From JAWPMT01 sp965267435 (GTDB lineage Bacteria; Bacteroidota; Bacteroidia; Cytophagales; Cyclobacteriaceae), in assembly GCA_965267435.1 (NCBI GenBank), contig OZ253960.1, forward strand, positions 4,712,001 to 4,776,000: a DNA stretch of 64,000 nt. Direction: 5' to 3'. The notes beneath the pieces were generated by a model, which saw only the letters and a list, made by a program, of their open reading frames with translations, had not been told where the DNA came from and made no database searches. Below are positions 57,801 through 64,000 of the stretch, piece by piece (the stretch's first letter is position 1; each line of letters opens with the position of its first letter). Both the position numbers and the translations under genes were made by a program.

Positions 57801-59509
57801 TGATCATTGGTGGTCAAAGGTGTGATTGCTACGGTAGGAGCGGTAAGATCTACATCCAGAGCTCCGACTGCTACCTCGACAGTTGGGTTGGTGATAGGGT
57901 CCTCAGCAGTCATGGTCACGTCATAGACACCCTCAGGCAGTGCATTGGCAATAGGAATGTCCAACGTCCAGCTGCCAGCATTCACAGTCAGGTCCGAGCC
58001 GCTTGACAAATACGTTTGCCCGTTGACTTCGACCTGTGTAAGTGCCCCATCACTGTCGTCATAAGTACCTGTTAGTTGCGGCGTCTGATCCACGGTCACC
58101 AGCGGATTTACAGTCGGAGGAATAGGGCCTGTAATGTCTGGAGCTGTGAGTTGCACCACAAACATGTCACCGTTGCCTGCATGCGTCATGGTGTGGGTAT
58201 CGCCATCCGGATCGAAATCGACGTTGGAGTTGTCAAAAGACCCGTGCAAAACCCACTTCTCGGACGAAATGACTCCAAGGCCAGCAGGAGCTACGATGCT
58301 AGACGTTCCGCCGATTTGGTATCCCATGCGATAACCTCCGTCGGTATCTAAGATGCTGACGAACAAATCGGTGCCTGCGGCAGTCTTCGAATCAGTAGTG
58401 GCTCCCGGATCCAGGTCCATGGTGTTGGCAAACTGCCCCACAATATATAAGCGATTGGCAACGTCCACTTCAAGGTCGGTCAGGACGTCATCCCCGGTTG
58501 CTCCCAGCGCTCCGGATCGCACGAAGTTCAAGGCGTTGTCATACTTGGCAAAAAATAGGTCTTCCATAGAGCCGGGACCCGCCAATTGTGTCCCTCCCGG
58601 AGGTGTAACGAAGTTTGTAAACCGACCTCCGATCCACAGGTCTCCGTCGCTATCGAGAGTGATTGCATCTGTTTTGGTGTCGCTGGTACCTGCCACAGCA
58701 ATGGCCTCTATTGCATCACCGTCCGATTTTTCGAATTTCGCGAGATAGCCCTCCCACATACTGCCTCCCGAAAGCGAGACGCTATTGCCAAAATCGACAA
58801 ATACCTTGTAGGAACCCGCGATGAAGTAATGGTCGCCCGAACTTGGAACAACTATGCCACAACCAAAATCATCCTGGCTGCCGGTGTAGCTCGCTGAGAT
58901 GAGGGGAGCCCCGCCTGTAGTGCCGTTGAATTTCCTGACGAAGATCTCGTTCCTGAAAGATCCTCCAACATCATAATGCCCGATCACATAGGCATCGGTC
59001 CCATCCGTGTCGATGTCTCCCACAATCACGTCTTCTCCAAAATCTATCTTCTCCGCCCAATCAAATTCATCAGAAATCGTGTCGTATTTAGCAACAAAGG
59101 CCGCCATACCCGTATTTGAAAGGCTAGTGACTCCCGGCAGATTCAGGGTGTTCTCAAACGTTCCTGCGATGAAAATGTCTCCATTGGCGTCGACGGCAAC
59201 GGCACTAACCGTGGCACTAGTAGATGATGTCAGCGCCACTGAGAACTTATGATCTCCGTTCGGCGCGTAGGAGGCCAGATAGCCCGTCTGTATGCCGCTC
59301 GCGTTGTACTTCGATTCTCCCGCACCGGGATCGAAGTCCACGTCTCCAAGGAAATGACCGACCACACTGATGTTGCCATCATCATCAATCGCGGCGTCCT
59401 TTGCAGTCTGCGCGGAATTGTCACCAATGGCAAAGGACCATTCGCGAGACTGAGTCCAACCCATCGTGAAGGCACTCAGAAGAAACAAAAGAGAGAGAAT
59501 CTTTCTCAT
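48824..59509 (-). CDS. Giant multi-domain secreted protein with Ig-like repeats and T9SS tail
   Basis: A 3,561-aa protein from the ATG at 59509, which gives a signal peptide (MRKILSLLFLLSAFTMGWTQ); the earlier ATG at 59584 gives no signal. Order of parts: beta-propeller-like region with GNISVVGHF and related strands; about 25 tandem Ig-like modules (ETNDQTPELTGTVDD and DGTWTLADNT type); an Fn3-like domain; two leucine-rich repeat blocks alternating with Ig-like domains (for example LVALYDETGGGNWT); a basic stretch; and a YPNP T9SS type A tail. Most modules are exactly 90 aa, so the DNA has a 270-bp period. Likely adhesin or matrix protein at the cell surface. Head to tail with the similar gene at 59850. 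Confidence 0.92.
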   Translation of the reverse strand: MRKILSLLFLLSAFTMGWTQSREWSFAIGDNSAQTAKDAAIDDDGNISVVGHFLGDVDFDPGAGESKYNASGIQTGYLASYAPNGDHKFSVALTSSTSATVSAVAVDANGDIFIAGTFENTLNLPGVTSLSNTGMAAFVAKYDTISDEFDWAEKIDFGEDVIVGDIDTDGTDAYVIGHYDVGGSFRNEIFVRKFNGTTGGAPLISASYTGSQDDFGCGIVVPSSGDHYFIAGSYKVFVDFGNSVSLSGGSMWEGYLAKFEKSDGDAIEAIAVAGTSDTKTDAITLDSDGDLWIGGRFTNFVTPPGGTQLAGPGSMEDLFFAKYDNALNFVRSGALGATGDDVLTDLEVDVANRLYIVGQFANTMDLDPGATTDSKTAAGTDLFVSILDTDGGYRMGYQIGGTSSIVAPAGLGVISSEKWVLHGSFDNSNVDFDPDGDTHTMTHAGNGDMFVVQLTAPDITGPIPPTVNPLVTVDQTPQLTGTYDDSDGALTQVEVNGQTYLSSGSDLTVNAGSWTLDIPIANALPEGVYDVTMTAEDPITNPTVEVAVGALDVDLTAPTVAITPLTTNDQTPELEGTVDDNTATISVNVDGSNYPATNNGDGSWTLVDNTITTLAENTYEVVVTATDVVGNSDVDPSSNELVIDLTAPVVTVDPVLSKTPRPALSGTVNDNAATINVHVDGSDYPATNNGDGTWSLAQNTIAPLSEGIYELTITATDVAGNAGVDGSSNELEVDLTEPVVSINALETFDQTPELTGSVDDNTATISVNVDGSDYPATNNGDGTWTLADNTVATLAEATYDVVVTATDPAGNEGLDATADELIIDITAPNVTISALIANDQTPPLSGSVDDNTATISVNVDGSDYPATNNGDGTWVLADNTVSTIPEGTYDVTVTATDVAGNDGVDATSDELIIDLTAPTVTVNSLETNNQRPALSGTVNDNDATISVNVNSADYPATNNGDGTWSLAEDIIAPLVAGTYELTVTATDLASNSDTDATSNELIIDLTAPTVSVDASETNDPTPELTGTVNDNSASISVNVDGSDYPATNNGDGTWTLADNTVASLAAATYEVTVTATDLAGNAGTDATSDELIIDLTAPTVSVNARETNDQTPELTGSVNDNAATISVNVDGSDYPATNNGDGTWTLADNTIASLAAATYEVTITATDVAGNNGTDATSNELVVDLTAPTVAINVLVTKNQRPELTGSIDDPLATIVAEVNSITYPITNNGDGTWTLAENTIAPLPEAIYSVDVTATDVASNVGTEATSNELTIDLTGPTVTINALISNDQTPEMDGTVDDPAATISVNVDGSDYPATNNGDGSWTLADNIVVTIAEGVYDVIVTATDVADNAETDATTDELEIDITNPTVTVTGVSTSNTSPSLSGTLSELTSSVTITVDGNNYPASTATEALWTLDAGTITPALANGTYEVSVSVTDLAGNIGTDGTSNELIIDTSAPTVTIDVLVTMDVTPQLTGTVSDPAATINVNVDGSDYGATNNGNGTWTLADNTITTLSEGIYNVVVTATDLSSNEGTDATSNELTIDLTDPVVTIDVLVTNDQTPPLSGTIDDPDATISILVDGNGYAATNNGDGTWTIADDVVATLAEATWELSATATDIAGNAGVDATSDELKIDITDPVVTITALVTNDQTPQLSGTVDDPIATININVNSADYPATNNGDGTWTLADNTIATLGEAIYEVTVTGTDDADNAGVDITSNELEIDLTAPSVTVTALETNDQTPQLDGTVDDPAATISVNVDGGDYPATNNGDGTWTLADNTVTSLAAGTFEVTVTATDNVGNDGFDGSSNELIIDLTAPIVTINSEETNDQTPALGGTVNDPNATINVNVDGGDYAATNNGDGTWTLADNVIASLAEGIFEVTVTATDIAGNPGIDGSSNEVDIDLTEPTVTVTALLTKDQTPELTGTVDDPLATVSINVNGSDYGATNNGDGTWTLVDNTVASLPQATYEVVATSTDVAGNVGTDGTSNELEIDIAAPLVTILPVETNDQTPELDGTVDDAAATISVNVDGSDYPATNNGDGTWTLADNTIVSLGAGTYEVVVTATDNADNDGVDGTNNELIIDLTPPAITVNSVETNDQTPELRGTVDDPLATININVDGSNYAATNNGDGTWTLADNTVASLGNGIYNIAATATDIAGNDGDDATNNELTIDLVAPTVTINALTINDLRPPLDGTVDDPLATIGVNVNGNDYAATNNGDGTWGLDDNTIAPLSQTTYEVVITATDVAGNDGFDATSNELVIDLTPPAVSIASIVTNDQTPQLGGTVDDPNASISVHVDGSDYPATNNGDGTWTLPDNSTAGIGEGTYEVTITATDIAGNPANDATTQELEIDLTPPTVTIVSFETNDATPALNGTIDDAAATISVNVDGSDYPATNNGNGTWTLADNTIASLSEATYEVVVTATDLANNAGTDATSNELIIDVTAPIVTVNSLTTMDETPELSGTIDDPEASINVNVNGINYSATNLGATWTATVTNSLPEADYEVVATSIDDAGNESVDASTNELELDLTAPVVAIDPLNSSDNTPELTGTVDDTNSTVVVTVDGENYTATVVGTDWSVVVTSALIDGTYNVEVNATDAVGNVGTDGSSDELVLSGTGVTPTVTISPVATFDFTPPLSGEVDDADATIEVSIDGADYAATNNGDGTWSLADDVIAALDVDTYDVIVSATSPSNLVGTDNTGDELQILPAATTLNDPTDINVGSFRVAWETLDGGVDSYIVEVSEEEDFSTILASYQRQETDDPFVVVTGLQYARTYYARAQVQYNSSDLSEYSNSVNATTLSNPSTELDSLALVALYDETGGGNWTESTNWKEDRLDSWFGVTVVDGRVVGLDLPDNNLTGAILNVAAGLDLLEDLDLSNNDLTGIGDLTPLVGLATVDVSGNRLSFGHFQNIVATGADLTLDNQGELLEPISVLREQGSPYTFDREISGSGNEYRWFKNDELLAQTDPTFELDISSFDQEGAYHVEVTNAQFEGVTLVTTDIALRVSSLERDRESLLALYNATGGDNWTNGADWPNNPNIETWEGVTVSGNRVIALMLKNSNVVGEVPDAILDIVNLEFLDLAQNSITRLPDLRGLEELIAPDVSENMLDFDDLEHNIDIPTLNYRDQRPPEGTEVRLRKGSDYLLSADVGGAANIYQWFFEGVAVSEKIAGAESASYFIEHLDYDKMGVYTAHVSNQMVPNLTVTSAPQTILAVVDMKFSPTYRDIDNDTAPLDEGQGYLLKVTEPGMPFDTLADPEVTSEGLIFEDVVLGDYLIALRTDTLLIRSKNSRTDSVRLLPTYYKSTFLWEEADTLRVRDEVDADLRMQQRPTNVAVGRNEVSLLVESDFAEDIEGESRVQTRRKVKRAGCSLRRRRRATGGRGANEAEDEYELIAYKETDDNGRVTFGDLPDGDYRLSIEYPGIPMDPNSFIEFKIGEGGLEQTSLTLEATVDETGIEVQLINILTVAKEYFTEIDVYPNPADRDLNISYKGLNSDDVAAQLVDLQGRLIMEHPLVRSMESVMTLDVSAVKRGIYLLRLVDPSHANGFLVYKVRVDR
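51900..57800 (-). repeat. Ig-like module array, 270-bp period
   Basis: A conserved motif (the GYDP-type strand, DNA GGRTARTC-like) recurs at 55300, 55570, 55840, 56110, 56380, 56650, 56920, 57190, 57460 and 57730, exactly 270 bp apart. A few units differ by 3-9 bp. Sequence identity between copies is moderate, so the array is old. Confidence 0.85.
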
Positions 59510-59849
59510 GACCAACAAGATTGATTGTGAGAACAGATCCCAAAAAATTGGCGAAAAGCCGTCCATAGGACAGGCATAGCACACACGGAAGCGAGATTAC
59601 CAGGCGTTGTCATTCTGCGGTTGTTTAAGCGGCCAATTCACAGGCGTATGCGCGCCAAGTAAGAATTGGAGACGAAAGGTAGAGAAATTCTTCTACATTA
59701 TTGACTTTTCAATGGAAAAAATAGGGTTTTACCCATAATAATTCCCATTCAGTTAGCCATTATGCTCGTTGAACCGGCCCCGAACGCCTCCATATAACGG
59801 TTAATGTACTGTAAGTAAAGGATTGTTGCTCATGATGATCTGTCACTAT
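59510..59849. other. 340-nt gap between the two giant genes
   Basis: This stretch must hold the promoter of the complete giant gene on the minus strand, but I see no clear Bacteroidota TTTG / TAnnTTTG pair. It has a hairpin GTCACTA / TAGTGAC at 59842-59857 over the upstream stop codon. A 7-bp inverted repeat CCAATTC / GAATTGG (59633-59639, 59663-59669) lies inside. No gene seen. Confidence 0.4.
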
Positions 59850-62800
59850 TTAGTGACGCGACACAATGATCTTGTGACTGGCAATGAGCGTGCCTTTCTG
59901 ATGATCAATGAAGCTCAGGAAATACATCCCCGGGTTCAATGCTCTCACGTCCAAACTGATGGCGCCGTTTGACGAAGGTTGAAGTGCTTTGTGGAGCACA
60001 GTCTTACCCCGCATGTCCACCAGACGCAATGTCATGTGAGCAGCTGACCCACTGGAATACTTGATGAACAACTCCGACGCCACAGGATTCGGATAGATCT
60101 CCATATCCACGGTGAAATCCCTGGGAGAAGACAAGACCTCCACCAATTCCACTGAGATCCCTACTTCGTCGACCGTCGCCTCCAGCGTCAGTGTGTTTTC
60201 CTCCAGGCCTCCCTCGCCGATCTCAAATTCGATGAAAGAATTAGGATCCATAGGTATTCCCGGATATTCGATGTTCAGGCGATAGTAACCGTCAGGTAGT
60301 TCTCCGAAGGTAACCTGTCCATTATCATCTGTCTCACGATAGGCAATTAGTTCGTATTCGTCTTGCTCGTTGAATCCACGACCACCGGTGGCCCGTCTTC
60401 GACGTCGAAGAGAGCACCCGGCTCTTTTCACCTTGCGGCGCGTCAGCATTTTACCTTCTTCGCCTGAGAGATCAGCGAAATCCGACTCTACCATAAGTAG
60501 CACCTGATTTTGGCCCACCTCTACATTTACAGGTCGCCTCTCCATCTTCAACTCCTCCTCCACTGCATCTCGTACCTCCAAGACTGTTGCTTCTTCCCAG
60601 AAAAGAGCATTTTGGAAATACGTAGGGAGCAGTCGAACCGAGTCGATCATTCCACCACTTCCGCGAATCAATAGTGTATCAGTTCTCACCGCGACTACAT
60701 AATCTCCCAGGACCACGTCCTCGAAGAGCAGTCCGGCCGCAGTCACCTCTTGTGTATCAAGTGTATCATACGCTGCTCCCTGCTTCACTTTCAGTAGGTA
60801 GCCTTCCCCTTCACCCAAGCTAACTGTTGACCCTGTTGCGTCACGATAAGTAGGTGAGAAGACCATTTCTGTCGTGGCCAATACCTTCTGCGGCACAGTG
60901 GTCAGCCTAAGCCCTGGAACCAGCGGATTGGTAACTTCTACCCAATACTCTCCCATATTGTCATAATCGATCTCATTGATCTCGTACGTGGCGGATTTCG
61001 CTCCATCAATGGGTCCTTCATTATTGGCGCCCTTGTAGTACCACTGGTAGGAATTGGCAGTGCCACCGACATTCGCGGAGAGGGTGAAGTCCGTACCCCT
61101 CGCCAACTTCGTTTCTAGAGGTTCTCCGTCAATCTTCTGGTTGGCGTAGTAGATACTAGGGATCTCCAGATTGAGTTCCAAATCACCGAAATCCAACAAG
61201 TTGCTAGAAACATCCGGTGCCGTCAGCTTTGACAGGCTTCGCAAGTCTGGGATGCGAGAAATAGCATTGCCAGAGAGGTCAAGGAACTCAAGGTTGACGA
61301 TGTCGAGCAGTTCGTCAGGAATCCCCCCTTGGAGGTTATTACCTGGCAGTCTCAAACCAATCACTCTGTTTTCGCCAACGATGACTCCCTCCCAGGTAAC
61401 GACATTGGGATTGTCGTCCCAGTTGGCGTTATTCGTCCACTCGGGACCATTTGTCGCATGGTAAAGGGCTCTCAGGGATTCCCTATCCCTTTCCAGCGAG
61501 CTCACTTTTAAAACAATAGGGGCAGTGACCAGGACGAGATCGGGAAAATCAGCGTTCCTTACTTCCGCATAGTAGGTACCTTCCTGATCGAAAGAATCGA
61601 CATCGATTGTGAACCTGCCATTGAAGTGGGCGATCATGGTACTGTCCTTGTACCACTGATAGGTATTGCCCACACCAGTGACCAACCGATCCATTTCGTA
61701 AGGGGATCCTTGCTCCCGCAAAACAGTCACGGACTCGAGCAATTCGCCAGGGTTTTCGTAGATAACCTCCGCTCCGGTGTTTTGAAGGTTCTGAAGCGCA
61801 CCGAAGGCTAGTCTGTTTCCTGAAACATCAATCGTCTCCAGGCTGGCCAGCTGATTTATGTTGCCAAAATCTGTCAGGTTGTTGTTTGAAAGATCCAGGT
61901 CTTTCAATGCACCCAAACCACCGACTATCTCCAAAATAGCGCCGGTGAGGTCGTTGGATGCGAGATCCAGGGCGATCACTCTGCCATTCTCTACAGTCAC
62001 GCCAAACCAAGTCTCTAGTCGACCCCGCTTCCAGTTCGTGTTGTTTGTCCAGCTGTCCCCATTGGTCTCATCGTAGATGGCAACAAGCGCCGTCGAATCG
62101 AGTTTTGTATCCCCATCCAGCAACGTGCGTGCTGACACGGTGTTAGAATAGTCCGACACTACACCAGAATTGAAGGATACCCGAATTCTAGTGAAATAAG
62201 TAGTCCCGTAATTAAGGCCCTCAACAGTTTGAGCGGGATTGTCATTTGCCAAACTTTGATAGGTCGCGACGATATCAGAGAAGTCGCTGTCGTCACTGAC
62301 CTGCAGGGTATACCGATCAACACCGCCTTCGACTTGTTGCCAGCTAATGTTGAAAGAGCTCAAAGTCACTTCAGTAGCTTCATTAAGCACTGCGGTGCTG
62401 GGAAGGATATTGACTTCATCCCCTGTGTTGTCCGTACCCACCAGATCAGACAAGTTGGTCGCACTCACGTTCACATCATACGCTCCGACTTCCAAAGGAT
62501 CAATCACATCTTCTGGTAGCGTCCATGAACCATCGCCATTGTTGATGGCATCATAACTTTTCCCATCAATGAGTATGCTAATTGTGGCCGCAGGATCATC
62601 GATCTCACCAGTGAGGCCAGGCGTAAAGTTGAAAGTCTCCAGCGACTCGATGGTCACAGTTGGAATGGAATTGGCACCGGCCAAGACAAGCTCATTGGTT
62701 GAGTTATCTATGCCCATGTTGCCAAACGCATCCGTTGCCTCCACGACAACATTGTAGGTGCCATCTTCCAGGGGCTGTGAAACCAACGCAGTCCAAATGG

Positions 62801-64000
62801 ACCCATCGACTACCGCCGCATACTCCTGGCCACTAACCGTCACAAGCACAGAACTGTTGCCTTCATCCACCGTCCCTGTCAGCTGAGGGGTGTTGTCGGA
62901 GGAGTTTAAGGGGTCAATGGTCACAACAGGTGCTGTCGCATCAATCATCAATTCATCTTGTGTAGCGTCAGTTCCTTCGTTACCTACAGCATCAGTCGCA
63001 GCCACAGAAACATCGTAAGTGCCATCGGCCAACACGTTCTCAACTGTCAAAGTCCACGTTGCGCCATTGTTCGTAGCCTCGTACTCGACACCGTCAACAG
63101 TGACGAGGATGCTGGCAGCAGCGTCATCAATCGTTCCGGTAAGTGTGGGCGTATTATCATTCGTAGTCAATGCATCAACTGCAACTGCAGGAGCAGCGGT
63201 GTCGATCGTCAGTTCCTCCTGTGTAGCGTCAGTTCCTTCGTTGCCAACTGCATCAGTCCCAGCCACAGAAACATCGTAAGTGCCATCGGCCAGCGCGTTC
63301 TCAACTGTCACAGTCCATGTAGCGCCATTGTTCGTAGCCTCGTAATCAACACCGTCAACAGTGACGAGGATGCTGGCTGCAGCGTCATCAATCGTTCCGG
63401 TAAGTGTGGGCGTATTATCATTCGTAGTCAATGCATCAACTGCAACTGCAGGAGCAGCGGTGTCGATCGTCAGTTCATCCTGTGTAGCGTCAGTTCCTTC
63501 GTTACCTACAGCATCAGTCCCAGCTACAGCTACGTCGTAAGTGCCATCGGCCGTGGCGTTCTCAACTGTCACAGTCCATGTTGCGCCATTGTTCGTAGCC
63601 TCGTAATCGACACCGTCAACAGTGACGATGATGCTCGCCGTAGCATCGTCGATCGTTCCAGTCAAGGTAGGTGTGTTATCATTCGTCGTCAATGCATCAA
63701 CCGCAACCGCAGGAGCAGTGGTGTCGATCGTCAATTCATCCTGAGTAGCGTCAGTTCCTTCGTTGCCAACTGCGTCAGTCGCAGACACAGACACATCGTA
63801 AGTGCCATGGGCCAAAGCGTTCTCAACCGTCACAGTCCACGTTGCGCCGTTGTTCGCAGCCTCGTAATCAACACCATCAACAGTGACGATAATGCTTGCT
63901 GAAGCGTCGTTGATCGTTCCCGTCAGGGTAGGTGTGTTATCATTCGTAGTCAATGCATCGACCGCAACTGCAGGAGCAGTGGTGTCGATCGCCAATTCAT
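59850..64000 (-). CDS. Giant secreted repeat protein, paralogue of the complete giant gene (N-terminal part outside window)
   Basis: The frame is open to the right edge, so the 5' part of the gene is missing; codons before the apparent TTG start continue the repeat (E-L-A-I-D like D-E-L-T-I-D). At least 1,380 residues are visible. They comprise four almost identical 87-aa Ig-like modules (VDALTTNDNTP type), two diverged Ig-like modules, an Fn3-like domain, leucine-rich repeats, Ig-like domains, an Arg/Cys-rich patch and a YPNP T9SS tail. Domain order of the C-terminal ~900 residues equals that of the gene at 48824. Likely surface adhesin; recent copy of the same family. Confidence 0.92.
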   Translation of the reverse strand, partial: ELAIDTTAPAVAVDALTTNDNTPTLTGTINDASASIIVTVDGVDYEAANNGATWTVTVENALAHGTYDVSVSATDAVGNEGTDATQDELTIDTTAPAVAVDALTTNDNTPTLTGTIDDATASIIVTVDGVDYEATNNGATWTVTVENATADGTYDVAVAGTDAVGNEGTDATQDELTIDTAAPAVAVDALTTNDNTPTLTGTIDDAAASILVTVDGVDYEATNNGATWTVTVENALADGTYDVSVAGTDAVGNEGTDATQEELTIDTAAPAVAVDALTTNDNTPTLTGTIDDAAASILVTVDGVEYEATNNGATWTLTVENVLADGTYDVSVAATDAVGNEGTDATQDELMIDATAPVVTIDPLNSSDNTPQLTGTVDEGNSSVLVTVSGQEYAAVVDGSIWTALVSQPLEDGTYNVVVEATDAFGNMGIDNSTNELVLAGANSIPTVTIESLETFNFTPGLTGEIDDPAATISILIDGKSYDAINNGDGSWTLPEDVIDPLEVGAYDVNVSATNLSDLVGTDNTGDEVNILPSTAVLNEATEVTLSSFNISWQQVEGGVDRYTLQVSDDSDFSDIVATYQSLANDNPAQTVEGLNYGTTYFTRIRVSFNSGVVSDYSNTVSARTLLDGDTKLDSTALVAIYDETNGDSWTNNTNWKRGRLETWFGVTVENGRVIALDLASNDLTGAILEIVGGLGALKDLDLSNNNLTDFGNINQLASLETIDVSGNRLAFGALQNLQNTGAEVIYENPGELLESVTVLREQGSPYEMDRLVTGVGNTYQWYKDSTMIAHFNGRFTIDVDSFDQEGTYYAEVRNADFPDLVLVTAPIVLKVSSLERDRESLRALYHATNGPEWTNNANWDDNPNVVTWEGVIVGENRVIGLRLPGNNLQGGIPDELLDIVNLEFLDLSGNAISRIPDLRSLSKLTAPDVSSNLLDFGDLELNLEIPSIYYANQKIDGEPLETKLARGTDFTLSANVGGTANSYQWYYKGANNEGPIDGAKSATYEINEIDYDNMGEYWVEVTNPLVPGLRLTTVPQKVLATTEMVFSPTYRDATGSTVSLGEGEGYLLKVKQGAAYDTLDTQEVTAAGLLFEDVVLGDYVVAVRTDTLLIRGSGGMIDSVRLLPTYFQNALFWEEATVLEVRDAVEEELKMERRPVNVEVGQNQVLLMVESDFADLSGEEGKMLTRRKVKRAGCSLRRRRRATGGRGFNEQDEYELIAYRETDDNGQVTFGELPDGYYRLNIEYPGIPMDPNSFIEFEIGEGGLEENTLTLEATVDEVGISVELVEVLSSPRDFTVDMEIYPNPVASELFIKYSSGSAAHMTLRLVDMRGKTVLHKALQPSSNGAISLDVRALNPGMYFLSFIDHQKGTLIASHKIIVSRH
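62940..64000 (-). repeat. Near-identical 261-bp tandem repeats inside the coding region
   Basis: The anchor GTAGCG occurs at 62962, 63223, 63484 and 63745, exactly 261 bp apart (87 codons); the flanks are nearly identical over the whole unit. At least four copies are seen and the array continues past the window edge. Such units can change copy number by slippage or recombination. Confidence 0.92.

Noticed and set aside
51900..58100. CRISPR-like or satellite repeats
   Set aside because: The units are 261-270 bp, in frame and protein-coding; there are no spacers.
59584..59584. Upstream ATG for the complete giant gene
   Set aside because: Using it puts 25 residues without a signal peptide before the clear signal peptide that starts at 59509.
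62958..63902. Plus-strand open frame of 314 aa in the 261-bp repeats
   Set aside because: It is antisense to identical repeat units and repeats with the same 87-codon period, so it is a shadow.

Overview
The window looks like a piece of a Bacteroidota chromosome, probably from the Cytophagales. Several exported proteins end in T9SS type A sorting domains (Y/IYPNP motif). Conserved Bacteroidota families recur (an 816-aa metzincin-like metalloprotease, a DUF6702-type protein beside a HupE-like protein and an M1 peptidase, LiaF-like and DUF427 proteins). Lipoproteins and small outer-membrane barrels are common, and Shine-Dalgarno sites are mostly weak. The species cannot be named from the sequence. 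I see no rRNA, tRNA, CRISPR array, insertion sequence, phage or plasmid gene. Each end of the window cuts a repeat-rich secreted-protein gene.

Left part (1-30 kb). It opens with the 3' end of a cysteine-paired repeat protein carrying a T9SS signal. Next come a possible lipoprotein, a YfhO-like membrane protein, an Hsp20 chaperone, a LiaF-like membrane sensor, a LolA-like protein, a two-helix K+ channel with RCK domains, and an M1 aminopeptidase / HupE / DUF6702 cassette. A 2'-5' RNA ligase-like protein, a metalloprotease overlapping an amidohydrolase, two ankyrin proteins, an unpartnered MacB/FtsX permease, a divergent MerR module with a clear operator, and an orphan NarL/LuxR-type response regulator between two paralogous small barrel proteins follow.

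Middle (30-48.8 kb). This holds a divergent HxlR / DJ-1 (HSP31-like) pair with a palindromic operator candidate, a bestrophin-like channel, and the housekeeping genes glyA, tatC and rbfA. It continues with a LolC/E-type permease coupled to rbfA, a SNF2 helicase and a PDZ-aspartyl protease. A compact putative biosynthetic locus comes last: FAD-dependent reductase, UbiA-type prenyltransferase, type III polyketide synthase with an intact Cys-His-Asn triad, and an overlapping methyltransferase, next to a nitroreductase. This locus is the best candidate for a little-described pathway, plausibly making a prenylated and methylated polyketide phenol, pyrone or quinone.

Right part (48.8-64 kb). Two giant paralogous genes lie head to tail on the minus strand. 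The first is complete (about 3,561 aa) with an N-terminal beta-propeller-like region, about 25 Ig-like modules on a 270-bp period, then Fn3, leucine-rich repeats, Ig-like domains, an Arg/Cys-rich patch and a T9SS tail. The second runs off the right edge and contains nearly identical 261-bp tandem repeats. Both look like cell-surface or secreted adhesins.
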